From NCBI RefSeq assembly GCF_040939455.1, contig NC_134108.1, positions 49,537,501-49,601,500 on the forward strand: 64,000 nt of DNA, given 5' to 3'. The position numbers and the translations under genes are program-made. Under the pieces are notes generated by a model, which was not told the origin of the DNA, searched no databases, and saw only the letters and a list, made by a program, of their open reading frames with translations. Origin of the DNA: Microcebus murinus. Lineage: Eukaryota > Chordata > Mammalia > Primates > Cheirogaleidae. The stretch's first letter is position 1. Every line of letters starts with the position of its first letter. Positions 26,324 to 39,699 of the stretch are shown piece by piece.

Positions 26324-26780
26324 CAGGGGTCCCCAACCTTTTTGGTACCAGGGACTGGTTTCATGGAAGACAATTTTTCCACAGACTGGAGAGGGGAATA
26401 ATTTCAGGATGATTCAAGCACATTCCATTGATTGTGCAGTCAAACCTCTCTGCTGATGATAATCTGTATTTGCAGCCGCTCCCCAGCGCTAGCATCACCG
26501 CCTCAGCTCCACCTCAGATCATCAGGCATTAGAGTCTCATAAGGAGACGCAACCTAGATCCCTCGCACGTGCAGTTTACAGTAGGGTTTGAGCTCCTATG
26601 AGAATCTAATGCCTCGGCTGATCTGACAGGAGGTGGAGCTCAGGCGGTGACGTGAGAGATGGGGAGTGGCTGTAAATACAGATGAAGCTTCCACTGTCCC
26701 ACCACTCACCTCCTGCTGTGTGGCCCGATTCCTAACAGGCCACGGATCCATGGTACCAGTCCATGGCTTGGGGATTGCAA
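26324..26780. mobile_element. MER1 (hAT-Charlie) element with hairpin interior
   Basis: Begins CAGGGGTCCCCAACCTTTTT and ends with the diverged complement ...GGGGATTGCAA. An exact 8-bp duplication TATTAAGA (26316-26323, 26781-26788) is the hAT hallmark. Inner arms 26463-26546 and 26593-26682 are imperfect inverted repeats. Non-autonomous. Confidence 0.92.
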
Positions 26781-28344
26781 TATTAAGAGACTACAAAAGC
26801 TTCCAAAGTATATTTCTCCAACAATAACTATAGGAAGCAATCATTCAATTTAAGTAAGTTGCTAGGGCTGATTTACATTTCCAAGATCAGTTCCAAGCCT
26901 CAGCCTCAAAGTAAATCTCAAGTGTAGCAAAGTTTTTAAACACCACAGATCAATACACTCACATCAGAACATTAAGGAAAGAGGAAAAACAAACTGTCAT
27001 ATTTATCTGGCCACCTTGGCCAAGGGAAACATGAATGAATCTAAGATGCTGTGCTGGTTTGAAGTAATTTAAAGTCCATCATTTCTGTTTTGCTGTTGTT
27101 TGTGGCAGCCCACCAACATGAAAATTGTGGAAAAGAATTCTTGTTATTTCCTCTTCCAAACTAGGAAGAGGAAAGTAAATATTTAAGGAAGAAGTACTTC
27201 AGTATTAGAAAAAAATATTTTATAGCACTTTACAGATTCCAAAGCATTTCACGTATTCAAAATTCTTTCTCTGAGCACTTCTCAGGAGCCTACCATGCCA
27301 AGCATCATTTCAGATTTATCAAGACAAAGTCTGTGTCCTTTATAAACTTTTGGTAGTGGGAGAGTCAGCCACATAAATGACAACCACTTGGAGAAACACC
27401 CAAAAAGTTTACAAAGATTTATGGGAATTTTAGGTTAATAATTTTAGGAAGTAGTTGGCACACATAACTACTTCTTTATAGCCAGAACTCTTTCCTCGAT
27501 CTTTAAAATATTTTGGTCTTGAGGAAAATATAAATTATGTATTTTTATTACTAGCAAAAAATCAAAGTGATAGCTTAAAACTATAACATTTCAATCTTTA
27601 TTATAAAGTAAAAGACAGTATCTGGCTGAAGCATCATTTTTAAAAAGTCAGAAACATGACTCTCCTAAAAATATACAACGAACACATTTAAAAATTATTT
27701 ACCTCATTAATGAGGGAGCCAAGACCATGGTAAAGTTGGTCCCGAGAATTCTCGATTGAAGAACTGGGAATTTTACAGACACTTAGAAGAATATTAGAAT
27801 AAGATTTCTAGGTGAGATACACACCTGACTCATAGCCTACAAGGGAATTAAACCATAACGTTTGAGGTGATCCTGTCTACCAGGCAGAAATCTAAAAAAA
27901 TTAATGTGTAACTTCATAGTGTCTGGGTTCTAATCAAATAGTAAATAGTAAGTTCAAACACTGACACATTGGCCTGGAGAAGTAAGCCCTGATCAGGCCA
28001 TTCCACAAGCCCCGTGTGACTGTCAGGACCCGCCTCTTCTCACTCCACACCTGATTTCTAAGGTTTGGGTAGTTTTTCTTAAACCTAATGAAGTGGTTAC
28101 GATCATAAGCATACTGCTTGGGGCCTTAGCTGGGAGTGTACTAGCTATGTTACAGTCTTTAAAATGATTCTCTGAGAGGGAGAAGTTGGTCTTGGGAGGC
28201 TTCACAGAGAAGGGGGCACGAGAGCTACATCTTGAAATGTGAACTGGCTTTGAAGAGAAGTGACAGAGAAATTTCATCAAAGAGTCTCTTAGGCTTTTCT
28301 CACTAAGAGCCTGTTCATGTTCAATTTTAGACTTTGTAGGTGTT

Positions 28345-28466
28345 ACTTTTTTTTTTTTTTTTAAAGAGATAAGGTCTTGCTATGTTGCTCAGGATGGACT
28401 TGAACTTCTGGGTTCAAGCTCTCCCAAGTAGCTGGGACTACAGGCACTACCCCCACCACACCCAGC
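28345..28466 (-). mobile_element. Alu monomer fragment
   Basis: T-run then AGATAAGGTCTTGCTATGTT... AGTAGCTGGGACTACAGGCA; about 120 bp, single monomer. Confidence 0.75.
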
Positions 28467-28902
28467 TTAGCTGTGACTTTTAATAAGCTTCGTTATGAGG
28501 TTTCCCTGCTAATTGCAAGCAAATAATTGCAGAAGGGCAGATAGACCATGAAAGGCAGGGGTAGCAACCAACAGAAAGGGAAGAGAGAGAAAATCTACAG
28601 AAGAAGACACAGACATTTAAAGAACCTCATTGATAGACTCAGGCTCCCAGCGTGGGACAAATAGCCTCTAGAGCATTAATTAATGGTTGTAATAATAACC
28701 TTTGGCATCAAGAAGAGGTTAAATTACTTTTAATATCCTCTAAGAAGGACAGGAAATATGTAGTATATTTGAATATGATTTTCACCACAATGATTAGAAT
28801 AAGGTTAGTGATTAAGCAGAAAAATTATGCATTTCTTCGATGCTTCTGAATGAATATGTTACTGTACATAGTTTACAAGGTGCTCTTTATTCTTTGGAAA
28901 TT

Positions 28903-28927
28903 AAAATTAAATTAAATTAAATTAAAA
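28903..28927. repeat. (AAATT)n
   Basis: Four to five AAATT units followed by AT-rich sequence. Confidence 0.85.
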
Positions 28928-29569
28928 TAATTTTAATAAGAACACAAAATTATAATATAAGTCAATAGAGAAAAATGTGGTTTTTCAATACCAGCTTTGC
29001 TTTATAGGTAACTACTGGACTAAAATGAAAAGTAGTTTAGTGAGAAGGTGGTAAAATTTTATGCCAATTAAACTTTAGACAATTAGTCATTTGAACCAGA
29101 AAAAGCATACCCTTAGCCCATGCTGACATCTCAAGTCTCTCACATTAGCAAGACACCAGGATTTTTTTCTGTTTATTCAATGTGGCCACCATCTAAACTA
29201 TAATCAGAGAAACAAAATAGTATCTACTAGTAATGCCATAGGGCTATTTGTCAGTACTCGATTGATAGATTTTTTCTTTTTAAAAAATTATAGGTTACAA
29301 CATAATTTGAAATCAAACCATTAAACAGAAGTGTTTTCTTTCAACCACATTTGAAACTTCCAGTGCAGGACAAAGAAGTCTTCTCCAATTAAAGACATCT
29401 AAGTCATCCAAGATCAAAACACCAAAACAAAAAGAATAATGATGGTAAAATAAAATTAAAATGAAAATCCCTAAAATTAAATTACAAAACAAAGTACATA
29501 AATAAATCTATTTAAGTATAACATCTAAAACAATTCCTTTAAAGCTATAACAAACTATCTTTTCTATCA

Positions 29570-29887
<318 letters not shown>

Positions 29888-30431
29888 TAATTTTTTTTTT
29901 ACTTAAAAAAGAAAATCAGGAAGGGGAATGGCTAAGCTTTCATTGGGTTAATTCAATTGTCCAAAGATTTCAGTTCTGATACTATATTGTACCAAAATCT
30001 AAATTAAGAAATGCTTAATGGATTCTTAAATGAACAGTACATTGTGAATACTTTAAGGTAGGTTAATCAAATTCATTCTTTATGTGACATGACAAATTCT
30101 TATACTATGAAATCTTTCAAAGTATATAATTCACAGAAAATGCAAAATACATAGAAGGCATTTGTAATCCAAATACTCAGAATCAAAAATTCAATTGCAT
30201 ATTTATAAATCAGTTTTTAAAAATTAAATAAATAAAACTTTACTAACCCTTTAAGCAAGGTTTTAACATCTTTATAATTTAGTAATGATATAATATGAAC
30301 ACAGAAATTTCTGCCATTTATATAACTAAAAATAGACTACTAACTTTCTGATAAATAACTAAAATAGTGTAAAATCTGACAAATTTAAGTATTCTCAGCA
30401 GAAATATTTGGCTGGATAAAAATAAGTTCAG

Positions 30432-30732
<301 letters not shown>

Positions 30733-31239
30733 TCAATGCTAGCTGATAGAAACAGGGATTGTTTTAAAGTGGTCTTAATATGGTTACTATAGATAAATAA
30801 ACACAAAGCTTTAGATTATAATATTCTCAGTATACACATAACATTATTTGGTCTTACACTGGTGAAATGTACTATGTGATTTTGAAAATTTCCCATATTT
30901 TAAATGAATATATATATTGTATTTGTGCATGAAATGTCTCATTGAGTTGATGTCACTTTTATCATTTATAAAAGTGAATAAAAGTAGGCTGCACTTAATG
31001 AAAAATTAAAAGTATAATAAAAATTAATGCTTGTACTAAATATCATGATTTTATTAAGAAGTCATTTGTGAGTTCTTCCTTTTTTTTAAACAACTATCTA
31101 CATTTTTGCTCCCATCCATCAAAACTGAATTATTTTATTTAAATACTTTACCTAGAAATTTCATCTTCTAAACACAATAAGAGCATCAAAGAATTAGAGA
31201 ATTTAATGGCTAGAAGAATCTTCAGGAAACATCCAGTGT

Positions 31240-31415
31240 AGGGGATCCCAAACTTTAGCTTATATCAGAAATCCCTGTGGTTCTTGTTAAAATGCAGGCC
31301 AGGCCCCACCCCACCTATGTGACTCAGTAGGCCTGGGGCAGAGCCTGGAAACAACCAATGCACCCCCACACCCACCCTAAGGTGAGTCTCACGTAGGTGG
31401 ACTATGGATCACTGG
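31240..31415 (+). mobile_element. MER5-like hAT element (diverged)
   Basis: ATCCCAAACTTTAGCTTATA...GCAGGCCAGGCCCCACCCCA...TGACTCAGTAGGCCTGGGGC matches the MER5 core wording. Confidence 0.6.
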
Positions 31416-31672
31416 AACAACACTACCACCTTCCTCCCTAAATCAGGAAACTTCCCAGAACATTGACATCCCATTGAGGCAGTTTCTGCCTCAAACAACT
31501 GCTTCCTCAATCCCTATAGGTTAACTCACTGCATCCTGGAACAGCTTTACACATCTAATAGAAGCTTCTAATAGAAACCTATACATTCAAAATATAAAGT
31601 CATTCAAGATGGGCTTACACAAACATAAAAGTGCAAAGACTCACTGAAGAATTAAGTGAATGAAGAACTGAC

Positions 31673-31772
31673 CTGCTTCTTCTGGTATCTGTTTATCAGA
31701 TTCAGAAACAAGGCATAACATCTGGAATAGTTGGCCAACGCTGTACAGCAGTCACGGTAAGAAGTAAGTTTG
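31673..31772 (-). CDS. ARMC2: ARMC2 coding exon f
   Basis: 100-nt exon, acceptor TTTCTGCAG, donor AAGCAG|GTCAGT. It starts with C completing AGC and ends on a codon boundary. It encodes KLTSYRDCCTALANYSRCYA, then LFLNLINRYQKKQ. The cysteine-rich helix (RDCCTALANYSRC) and the following LFLNLINRY helix match the ARMC2 segment just before DLVIR. An Alu in plus orientation sits about 0.9 kb to the left and a minus-orientation Alu about 0.4 kb to the right, so the exon is bracketed by inverted repeats. Confidence 0.94.
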
Positions 31773-32198
31773 CTGCAGAAATGCCAAGTGGGAAAATAAA
31801 AGTAAAATTTGTTTTTCTATAAACTTCAAGTACAAATATATTAATATCAATTTAAATGCAGACCTTCAAAGTATTGCCCAGTTTAAGAAAAGCAGTCTAA
31901 AAATACCCTCCACACCAGTTCAGAGAAGCTGTCAGGAGGCTTGCTGTTTGCTCTAGACTCTGGCAAGAGGGAACAGGGAAACTAAAAACGGTCCTTTGAA
32001 AAATAGAAACCTGAAGCCTGTAATACATGTGAGTGGTATGAATTCATACTAACACATGGTTCAGAAAACACAAACTAAGTAATTTGCATGAAATCTTGTT
32101 GGATATCAGTGAATCCCCTGGGATCCCATCAGAAGCAAATGTAAAACTGTTCTAATATTCTAGGCTGGAGAGCTATACTAATATCAGGCAAAACAAAT

Positions 32199-32507
32199 CT
32201 CTGTTGTCTGGGCTAGAGTGCCATGGTGTCAGCCTAGCTCACAGCAACCTCAAACTCTCAACCTCAAGCCATCCTCCGGTCTCAGCCCCCCCAGCCTCCC
32301 GAGTAGCTGGGACTACAGGCATGCACCACCATGCCTGGCTAATTTTTTCTATATATTTTTAGTTGGCTGATTAATTTCTTTCTATTTTTAGTAGAAATGG
32401 GGTCTCACTCTTGCTCAGGCTGGTTTCGAACTCCTGACCTTGAGTCATCCACCCGCCTCAGCCTCCTAGAGTGCTAGAATTACAGGCATGAGCCACCGTG
32501 CTGGCTT
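32199..32507 (-). mobile_element. Alu dimer with lemur-type linker
   Basis: Linker TTTCTATATATTTTTAGTTGGCTGATTAATTTCTTTC identifies the lemur type. Duplication GCAAAACAAAT (32188-32198) and GCAAAACAGAT (32508-32518), one mismatch. Inserted in the old L1. Confidence 0.93.
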
Positions 32508-33208
32508 GCAAAACAGATTTTAAGGCAAAAACCCTTAAAAATATCTTCAAATTTTCTAAAGCAAGGAAGCAAACAAACAAAATCCATAAAGTAATATTGA
32601 TGTACCCACAGCAAATTTGGATGTTCATAAATTTCTCATAAATTGATGAGTCAATAGGTAAAATATCATTAATAATTTTAAAATGTGACCACATACCAGG
32701 CCATAAACAAATCTCAGTAAATTTTCAGAAAACTGGTGTCTCATAGACCACACTCTCTGGTCAAAGTGCAATTAAATCAGAAACCAATTTCAAAACTACA
32801 TTTTTTAAAAAACCGTATTTTTTGAAATTTAAGAACATACAACTTATGGGTCAAAGAAACATGAAAATAAAAAAATACTTAAATGTGAATAATAAAAAAC
32901 ACTACACATCAAAATTTGAATGCAGATAAAGCAGTATTTAGAGGAAAATTTGTAATATTAAGGAGGCAGAAAAGAGTTGCATTTCTAGCTAAAATAGAAG
33001 AAAAATATATCCACAGAGAGTAGAAGAAAGGGATTATTAAGGATAAGAGCAGAAGGAATAAGATAGGAAACATATAATAAAATGGATAAATGAATCTATT
33101 GATTCTTTGCAAAACCTAATAAAATTGGCAAAATTTGGCAAGACTGAACAAGAAAAAAAAAGAAACATCATAAATAACCGAAAGAAAATCAATATTAACA
33201 ATGAAGAG

Positions 33209-33465
33209 GCAGTGTAACATGGGGGTTAAAATTACGAATTCTAGAGCCAGACTACAATTCTAGAGCAGCTCTAAAACTTACTAGCTGTATGATCTTGGGA
33301 AAACTGAATTTCTATATGCCACAGTTTCTGTATATGTAAAATGACAAAGACAATAATAGTACCTATATTAAAAAGTTATAGGGATTAAATTAATTAGTAT
33401 TTGGAAAGTCCTTAGAATATTGTCTGGCATGTACAAAGTGCTGTACGAGTAGTTGTTGAATAAGT
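33209..33465 (+). repeat. MIR, nearly full length, inside the L1
   Basis: AGTGTAACATGGGGGTTAAA, AGAGCCAGACTACAATTC, ACTAGCTGTATGATCTTGGG, AATAATAGTACCTATATTAA and GGAAAGTCCTTAGAATATTG run in MIR order. It requires the host L1 to be older. Confidence 0.8.
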
Positions 33466-33505
33466 AAAATAAATAAAACAGGACCTAATTAGAGATGCAA
33501 CAGAG

Positions 33506-33586
33506 GCTGGGCTTGATGGCTCACACCTGTAATCCTAGCACTTTGGGAGGCCTGAGATGGGAGGATTGCTTGAAGCCAGGAGTTTA
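33506..33586 (+). mobile_element. 3'-truncated Alu with target duplication
   Basis: Only the first ~80 bp of the left monomer is present, no A-tail. Yet AGAGATGCAACAGAG (33491-33505) and AGAGATGTAACAGAG (33587-33601) flank it. Confidence 0.85.
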
Positions 33587-35917
33587 AGAGATGTAACAGA
33601 GATTAAAATGATAATAAGAGAATAGTTGGAAGTTATATTGTTTGAAAACTTAGACAAAATGGACAAATTCCTATAAAAACATAATGTTTTGAAACTGAAC
33701 CAAGAAGAAATAAGAAATATGACTAGATATACAACCATATATAAAGAATTTGAATCAGTAATCAATAATATTCACACACGCATACACACATACCCAGGAT
33801 AAAAATAGCTTTTTGAGCAAGTTCTACATTTCAAGAAACAGATAAGTCTTATTTTCACACATTCTTCTAGGAAAAAGAAAATGTTGGAACACTTCCCAAC
33901 CCATTTTATAAGCCTGGTATAAATGTAACACTAAACCTAGACAAGGACAACATAAAAAAGGCAAGTTCAAGTCAATCTAACACATGACCACAGATGAAAA
34001 ATCTTAAACAAAATATTAGTTAACCAAACCCAACAATATATACATGGCTTAACAGAAAATCTATTAAGTAATTTACTACACTCATGAAGTTAGAAAAATA
34101 AAATCCATATAATCAAAAGAGATTCAGGGCATTTGATGAAATTTAACATCCATTAATGAGGAAAAAAATCTCCCTTAACCTTCTAACGAGTATCTATAAA
34201 AACCTGCAACAAATATTATTTTCGACTGGTGAAACCATAAAAATATTTCCTTTAAAGTTAGAAGAAAGACAACAGGCCTAACAATGACAATTTTGTACTG
34301 GATTCCTCAGCAATGCGATTAAAGAGGTGGGAACAAAGGGAAAGAGTTGCAGGAATTGGAAAACAACAAAAATTATTCTTATTTGCAGATAATTTGCATA
34401 GAAAATCCAAGAGAATATATAGACAAATGCATAGTCCTAATGTTCATCAAGACTCCTGAATACAAGATTAATAAGCAAACATCAACACTATTCATATATA
34501 TCAGCAACAACCTATGAGAAAATAATTTTTTAAGGTTGTATTCATAATTGCAGCAAAAACCATGAAGGACTTAGGAATAAATCTTGCAAAAGATATGCAA
34601 AATCCTCATGGATAAAATGGTAAAATTTTGTTGAAGGACATAAATGAAGATGTCATAAATGTTTATGAAGGAAAGGCTCAATATCATAAAGGTGTTAATT
34701 CTCCCCATGCCTATCCCATTATTCTACGTACGCAGTATAGTTCCATTAAAAATCCCAAAGTTCCAATGGTGGATCTTAGGTGATTCCCCAATTCAAACGG
34801 AAGAGAAAAGAATAAAAAGAGTCTGGACCTCAAAGGAGAAAAAAGTGAGCGATTCATCTAATCATACAGTAGGACTTAAATCTGCAATAGTAAACACGGT
34901 GTGGTATTGGTGTGAGGATGGCCTGAACAGAATGTCCAGAAACAGACGTGCAAGTATATGGAAACTTATGCATGGCTGACAAAATCAGTGGGAAAAGGAT
35001 GGCGCATTCAATAAAAGGTGCTGGAACAATTGACTATCCACGTGGAAAAAAAAATTAAATTGGACCCATACATGCCACCATAAGCAAACATAAATTCTTT
35101 GTGATTTTGCAATGCTTCAAAATGGTAGTAGTCATTAAGCATCCAGAACAAAGTTCAGGACAGTGCAGTGTAAAAAGATCAAATCTGGACTCACATCCTC
35201 ATACTGGGATCAATTACCAATTCATTCTTCAGGAAATTCTGTATTTCTCTGAACAAATACAGTATCACGGTTCAAGAAAGGCCCAGGTCTCCTGGGACGT
35301 ACCATTATGTCAAAACACTGGCAAAGAGCAGTGAGGGAGGAAATATAAACGCATAATTTAAAGACAGTTCTGAAATTTAACAACTTCTTGCTTTGAGGCA
35401 ACCTGGATTCAAATGATCATCAATTCTGGAGTAAATAAGGTAAGTGTAAGCATGACTAGTAAATTCATGACCCAAAGTTCAAACAACTGAAATAAAATAA
35501 CCTGTTAGAAGCTAAGTCAGATCAGACCTTCTAAGCATTGATCCCCTTTTTGAGTTAAAACTCTTAAGTATTATTTCCGAGTATAGCAGAAAGTTTGCCA
35601 TGTTTTGTGATATAGTTATTTATCTCCAATAAGCTGAGAGGAAAATTAAAACAAACAAGCACACACACTGGGATAGTTACAACTCACCAAAGAACCAAAG
35701 CGACTTACAATCAATGAATTTAGACTCACGTAGAAAATGGAGTCATTAATTTAAATCATTCATTCTAAACTTGGGCCACTAGATTTACCTTTTCTGCAAG
35801 GTGAAGTAAAAAGCAACAAAAAGGTTTCTTGCCAGTCACACAGGCAAATATTAAAGATAACCCCAAATCTAAGCATCAGCCTTTTGTAAGGCTACTTTGA
35901 TGTCTTAGTCTGCCCAC

Positions 35918-36063
35918 CTGAATATTCTGACAACATTGGTACAGACGTCCTTGTCACCCACGTACTGTTCCATCACCGTGCAGAGCTGGGGAATGGCACT
36001 GATGCTCAGCAACTTACTTCTTGCCAGTGGTGAATCAACCAAGTTTCTCAATGTAGCAGTTAC
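35918..36063 (-). CDS. ARMC2: ARMC2 coding exon e
   Basis: 146-nt exon, acceptor TATCCTAG, donor TTCAG|GTGGGC. The donor is poorer than most here (G at +3, G at +4, C at +6). It starts in phase 0 and ends with AG, completed by C to AGC (Ser) in the next exon. It encodes VTATLRNLVDSPLARSKLLS, then ISAIPQLCTVMEQYVGDKDV and CTNVVRIF. 'VTATLRNLVD' is the N-rich helix 3 of one armadillo repeat; 'IPQLCTVMEQY...VCTNVVRIFSKL' is the next repeat. It lies 15 kb downstream of the preceding exon. Confidence 0.95.
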
Positions 36064-36396
36064 CTAGGATAAAAGCATGCTTGTGACATTTTCTTTAAAA
36101 CTGAAAAAATATAGCCACACTGAACAGCACAGCATAATTCATCTCATAAATTTCTTTACATCAGCAACCAAACTAAGCTCCACTATGCATCTCCCACCAG
36201 AGAATGCGGGCCTAGGCACAAGCAGCAAGAAATGAAAACAAAGAAAACCTAAAAAGGTAAAGAATGGAATATTAATATTCATAAGCCCAAACCTAGGGTT
36301 AAACAGATCATCATCTGAGTTTGTTATAATGACAGTCATAAAATGTTCAGTTGACCCTGCAATAGCTATATCTGTTCCACAGATTAGAAAATTCAT

Positions 36397-36713
36397 TCCC
36401 CCCTCCATTTTTTGTGTGTGTTTGTTAATTTTTGAGACAGAGTCTCACTCTGTTGCTCTGGGTAAAGTTCAGTGCATCATCATAGCTCACTGCAGCCTCC
36501 AACTCCTAGGCTTAAGCAATCCTCCTGCCTCAGCCTCCCCAAGCAGCTGGGACTATAGGTGTGAGCCACCACACCCAGCTAGTTTTTCTATATTTTGTAG
36601 AGATGTAGTCTCACTCTTGCTCAGGCTGGTCTTGAACTCCTGGCTCAAGTGATCCTCCTGCCTCGGCCTCCCAAAGTGCTAGCATTACAGGCATGAGCTA
36701 CTGCGCCCGGCCT
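36397..36713 (-). mobile_element. Alu dimer
   Basis: Full dimer from a T/G-rich tail to CTGCGCCCGGCCT. Duplication GAAAATTCAT (36387-36396) and GAAAATTCTT (36714-36723). Confidence 0.92.
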
Positions 36714-36959
36714 GAAAATTCTTATCCTATATTTTTATAAGTAGCATCAAATGATGATGTGGCTGAAGAATATTTAACACCTTTAGTCTCATTCTCTTCC
36801 AAGAGGCAAATATTGAGATCCTCCAAATTTGTCTTATTTTGTAAAAAAAAAAAAAAAATTCAGGAAAGCTATTCACTTTAGCCTTAGTCTAAGAGTCAAG
36901 AAGAGAACCATTTAGTAAATCCTAAAACTAATGTTGCTATCATCTAATAATTGCAATAT

Positions 36960-37165
36960 GCAGTGTGGTGTTTCCCTGTGAGATAGCGTGGGCAAGCTAC
37001 TGATTAGGGTCGGTGCAGCCCCCCACTCACTAGGCTGGGCCAGCTATGTAACCTCCCAGAGCATGTTTTCTCATGGGAAAATTGGAGGTGGCAATGGCCA
37101 CTCAGTGGCTGTGACAATCCAGTGAGATGGGGTGTGAATGGCATTGCTGGTGCCTGTTTCCTAAG
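36960..37165 (+). repeat. MIR-like fragment
   Basis: GGGCCAGCTATGTAACCTCC and TTCTCATGGGAAAATTGGAG ... CAATCCAGTGAGATGGGG follow the MIR middle, diverged. Confidence 0.5.
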
Positions 37166-37189
37166 GGTGCTCCAAAACCATGGGCCCAT

Positions 37190-37400
37190 CACCTTTGAGT
37201 CAAATGACAGGGATTCAAGTCCCAAGTCTCTTCCTAGTGATGTGACTGAGGGCAGTCACTCGTCCCTCAACTTCCCCATTTCCTCCTCTGTGAAAAGGGA
37301 CCTACAGTCACTGCTCACCTCTCCAGGTGGCTGTATGTATCAAATGGAAAACACGTAGTGATAGTTTTGAACATTGTTAAAGCATTATGTAAATATAAAG
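37190..37400 (+). repeat. MIR
   Basis: GACAGGGATTCAAGTCCCAA, GATGTGACTGAGGGCAGTCA, CCCATTTCCTCCTCTGTGAA and AGCATTATGTAAATATAA give the MIR order. Confidence 0.7.
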
Positions 37401-38239
37401 CAACATTACAGCCATAGTTAATGACCTTTCAAAAACAATTATTAAGATGATGCGTATCTCTGGTTTTCTCTTGTAACAACAGCAATGAAAAGATTTTATA
37501 AGTTAAAATATAACTGACTACCATGAAAACGGAAAATTTAAAAACACTTCAAATAAACGTGTACAGGTCTTTTGGAGTCAATTCAATTATATAACAGTTG
37601 AGTAAATTCTTCCCTGAGAGTTTCAATATCCCAAACACTGGAGAGGAAACAAACAACTCAAGCATTCCACTTAACCATGATCTATAAAGTGATCTTCTAA
37701 GCAAAGGAATGGTTTTGTTGTGAAGACTGACTAACCGTTCTAGGAATTCCAGGCCATTGCTGCCATAAAATGGAAAATTCTCATCATCTGACCCTGGCTC
37801 TACCTGTTCTCTTTCTTCTGAGACAGCCCAAGCACTGGAGCACTACTGGTTTATGTCAATCCAAAGGATGACTCAAACTTTCCTCCATGGAGACCAAAGA
37901 GCACAGATGCCCGTTTGAATCCTAGGCAGATGGAAACCACGGGAAACCACAATCGCCCATTCCAATCTCTGCGCACACAAACAGTTCCTTTTCCCTGGTT
38001 CTCAGGCTTCAAAGATTAGGCGCACAATTCATAGTCACCTTCTTTTTTGCGGGGGGAGTGCGGGGTCTGGGCTCGTAGTCCTTCCTGGCCCATAGTCACC
38101 TTCTTGCTCCACACATCTAATCTCTGGCAAGGGACATTGTCAGCAAAAGGGACCATACTTTCCTTAAGAGCTTTTTCCTATTTCAACCTCAATTTTCTCC
38201 CTCTCAACCCTTATTCTTATCTCATTTAAAAAAGTTAAG

Positions 38240-38567
<328 letters not shown>

Positions 38568-38603
38568 TAAATGACCCAAATCAGGAGCGGAAGCACACAA
38601 TTA

Positions 38604-38917
38604 TCATTGTTGTTATTGTTATTATTATTATTATTATTATGAGATAGAGTCTCACTCTGTTTGCCCTGAGTAGAGTGCCATGGTGTCCAGCCTGGCTCAC
38701 AGCAACCTCAAAATCCTGGGCTCAAGTGATCCTTCTGCCTCAGCCTCCCAAGTATAGGCACAACTGTGACTATAGGCACAACTAGCCTAATTTTTCTATT
38801 TTTAGTAGAGACAGGGTCTCAATCTTGCTCAGGCTGGTCTCGAACTCCTGAGCTCAAGCAATCCTCCCACCTTGGCCTCCCAGAGTGCTAGGATTACAGG
38901 CATGAGCCACTGTGGCC
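38604..38917 (-). mobile_element. Alu dimer (second of two in tandem)
   Basis: A (TTA)n tail at about 38607-38640 and a perfect 15-bp duplication GGAAGCACACAATTA (38589-38603, 38918-38932). Same orientation as its neighbour 48 bp away; TGGTGTCCAGCCTGGCTCAC is the strepsirrhine form. Confidence 0.95.
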
Positions 38918-39109
38918 GGAAGCACACAATTAAATGTGACATGTCATCTGATTGAAATCTCTATCAATTTCCTACACATATCACATTCTGTGGAGAACAC
39001 ACAGTTGAGTGAGATGTTATAAATATTTCCAAATTTGTCAGTTGTTGTGCTGCTAGAAATAACATGTATGAAATATATACCACACACTAGAAAAATCCAT
39101 AGTAATATC

Positions 39110-39500
39110 TCAATAGATGACACCACCATCAACCTAGTTGCTCAAGCCCTAAATCTCAGAGACATCCCAGAATCCTGCCTTGCTGCTTCCTGTCACCCTC
39201 AGCCGTCCTGGCTTTCTGTCATAGCTCCCAAGATAACATACAGTTCTCTGACTATGGTCTATGTGGCCCTATAGATATGGTTGTTACCAAGCCCTCAAAT
39301 TCCATTGCGTACAACATGCCCCCTACAAATTCTACTCAAGGTCAGGCTACCTAATATGTTTTACCATCTGTCTACTCCTCTAGAAGCTTCTGTGAGGGCA
39401 TAAACCTCATTTGTCTTTTCATCATTGTACCCCCAGGTCCAAGTCCACGGCCTGGCACACAGTGGGCGGCCTCCATGAGCATTTGTTGGTGGAATGAATG
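39110..39500 (+). repeat. L2 fragments
   Basis: 'GTTGCTCAAGCCCTAAATCTCAGAGACATC' and then 'TGTGAGGGCATAAACCTC...GTCCACGGCCTGGCACACAGTGGGCGGCC...GGAATGAATGG' correspond to separate parts of the L2 3' region. Confidence 0.6.
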
Positions 39501-39699
39501 GATGGAAGAACATCTGCAAAGGAAAGCCTTGGTATAAACAAAAGCATTAGGATATCCGAGAACCATGGGTTAGTCAGATAACAGAGAGATTTTAGGATGA
39601 TTTTAAAGAAGCAGAGGAATAAAAAATAATGGATGAAAGAAAACTGGCCTTTCTGGAAGGGGACTGGCTCCCTGTGTATTCATTCCTTAGTCTACCTCA

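Larger units (their letters stand above)
32130..35090 (+). repeat. Old L1 (L1M) ORF2 fragment, with nested insertions
   Basis: Recognisable ORF2 stretches: ATACTAATATCAGGCAAAAC, CCACATACCAGGCCATAAAC, GCAGTATTTAGAGGAAAATT, GAATTTGAATCAGTAATCAA, GATAATTTGCATAGAAAATC, TGGCATTGGTGTGAGG-like wording at 34900. No open frame survives. An Alu (32199), a MIR (33209) and a truncated Alu (33506) interrupt it. Confidence 0.75.
31773..35917 (-). other. ARMC2: ARMC2 intron between exons f and e
   Basis: 4.1-kb intron occupied mostly by an old L1 ORF2 fragment (about 32130-35090) that is itself interrupted by an Alu, a MIR and a truncated Alu. 31773-32130 and 35100-35917 hold nothing I can identify. Confidence 0.8.
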
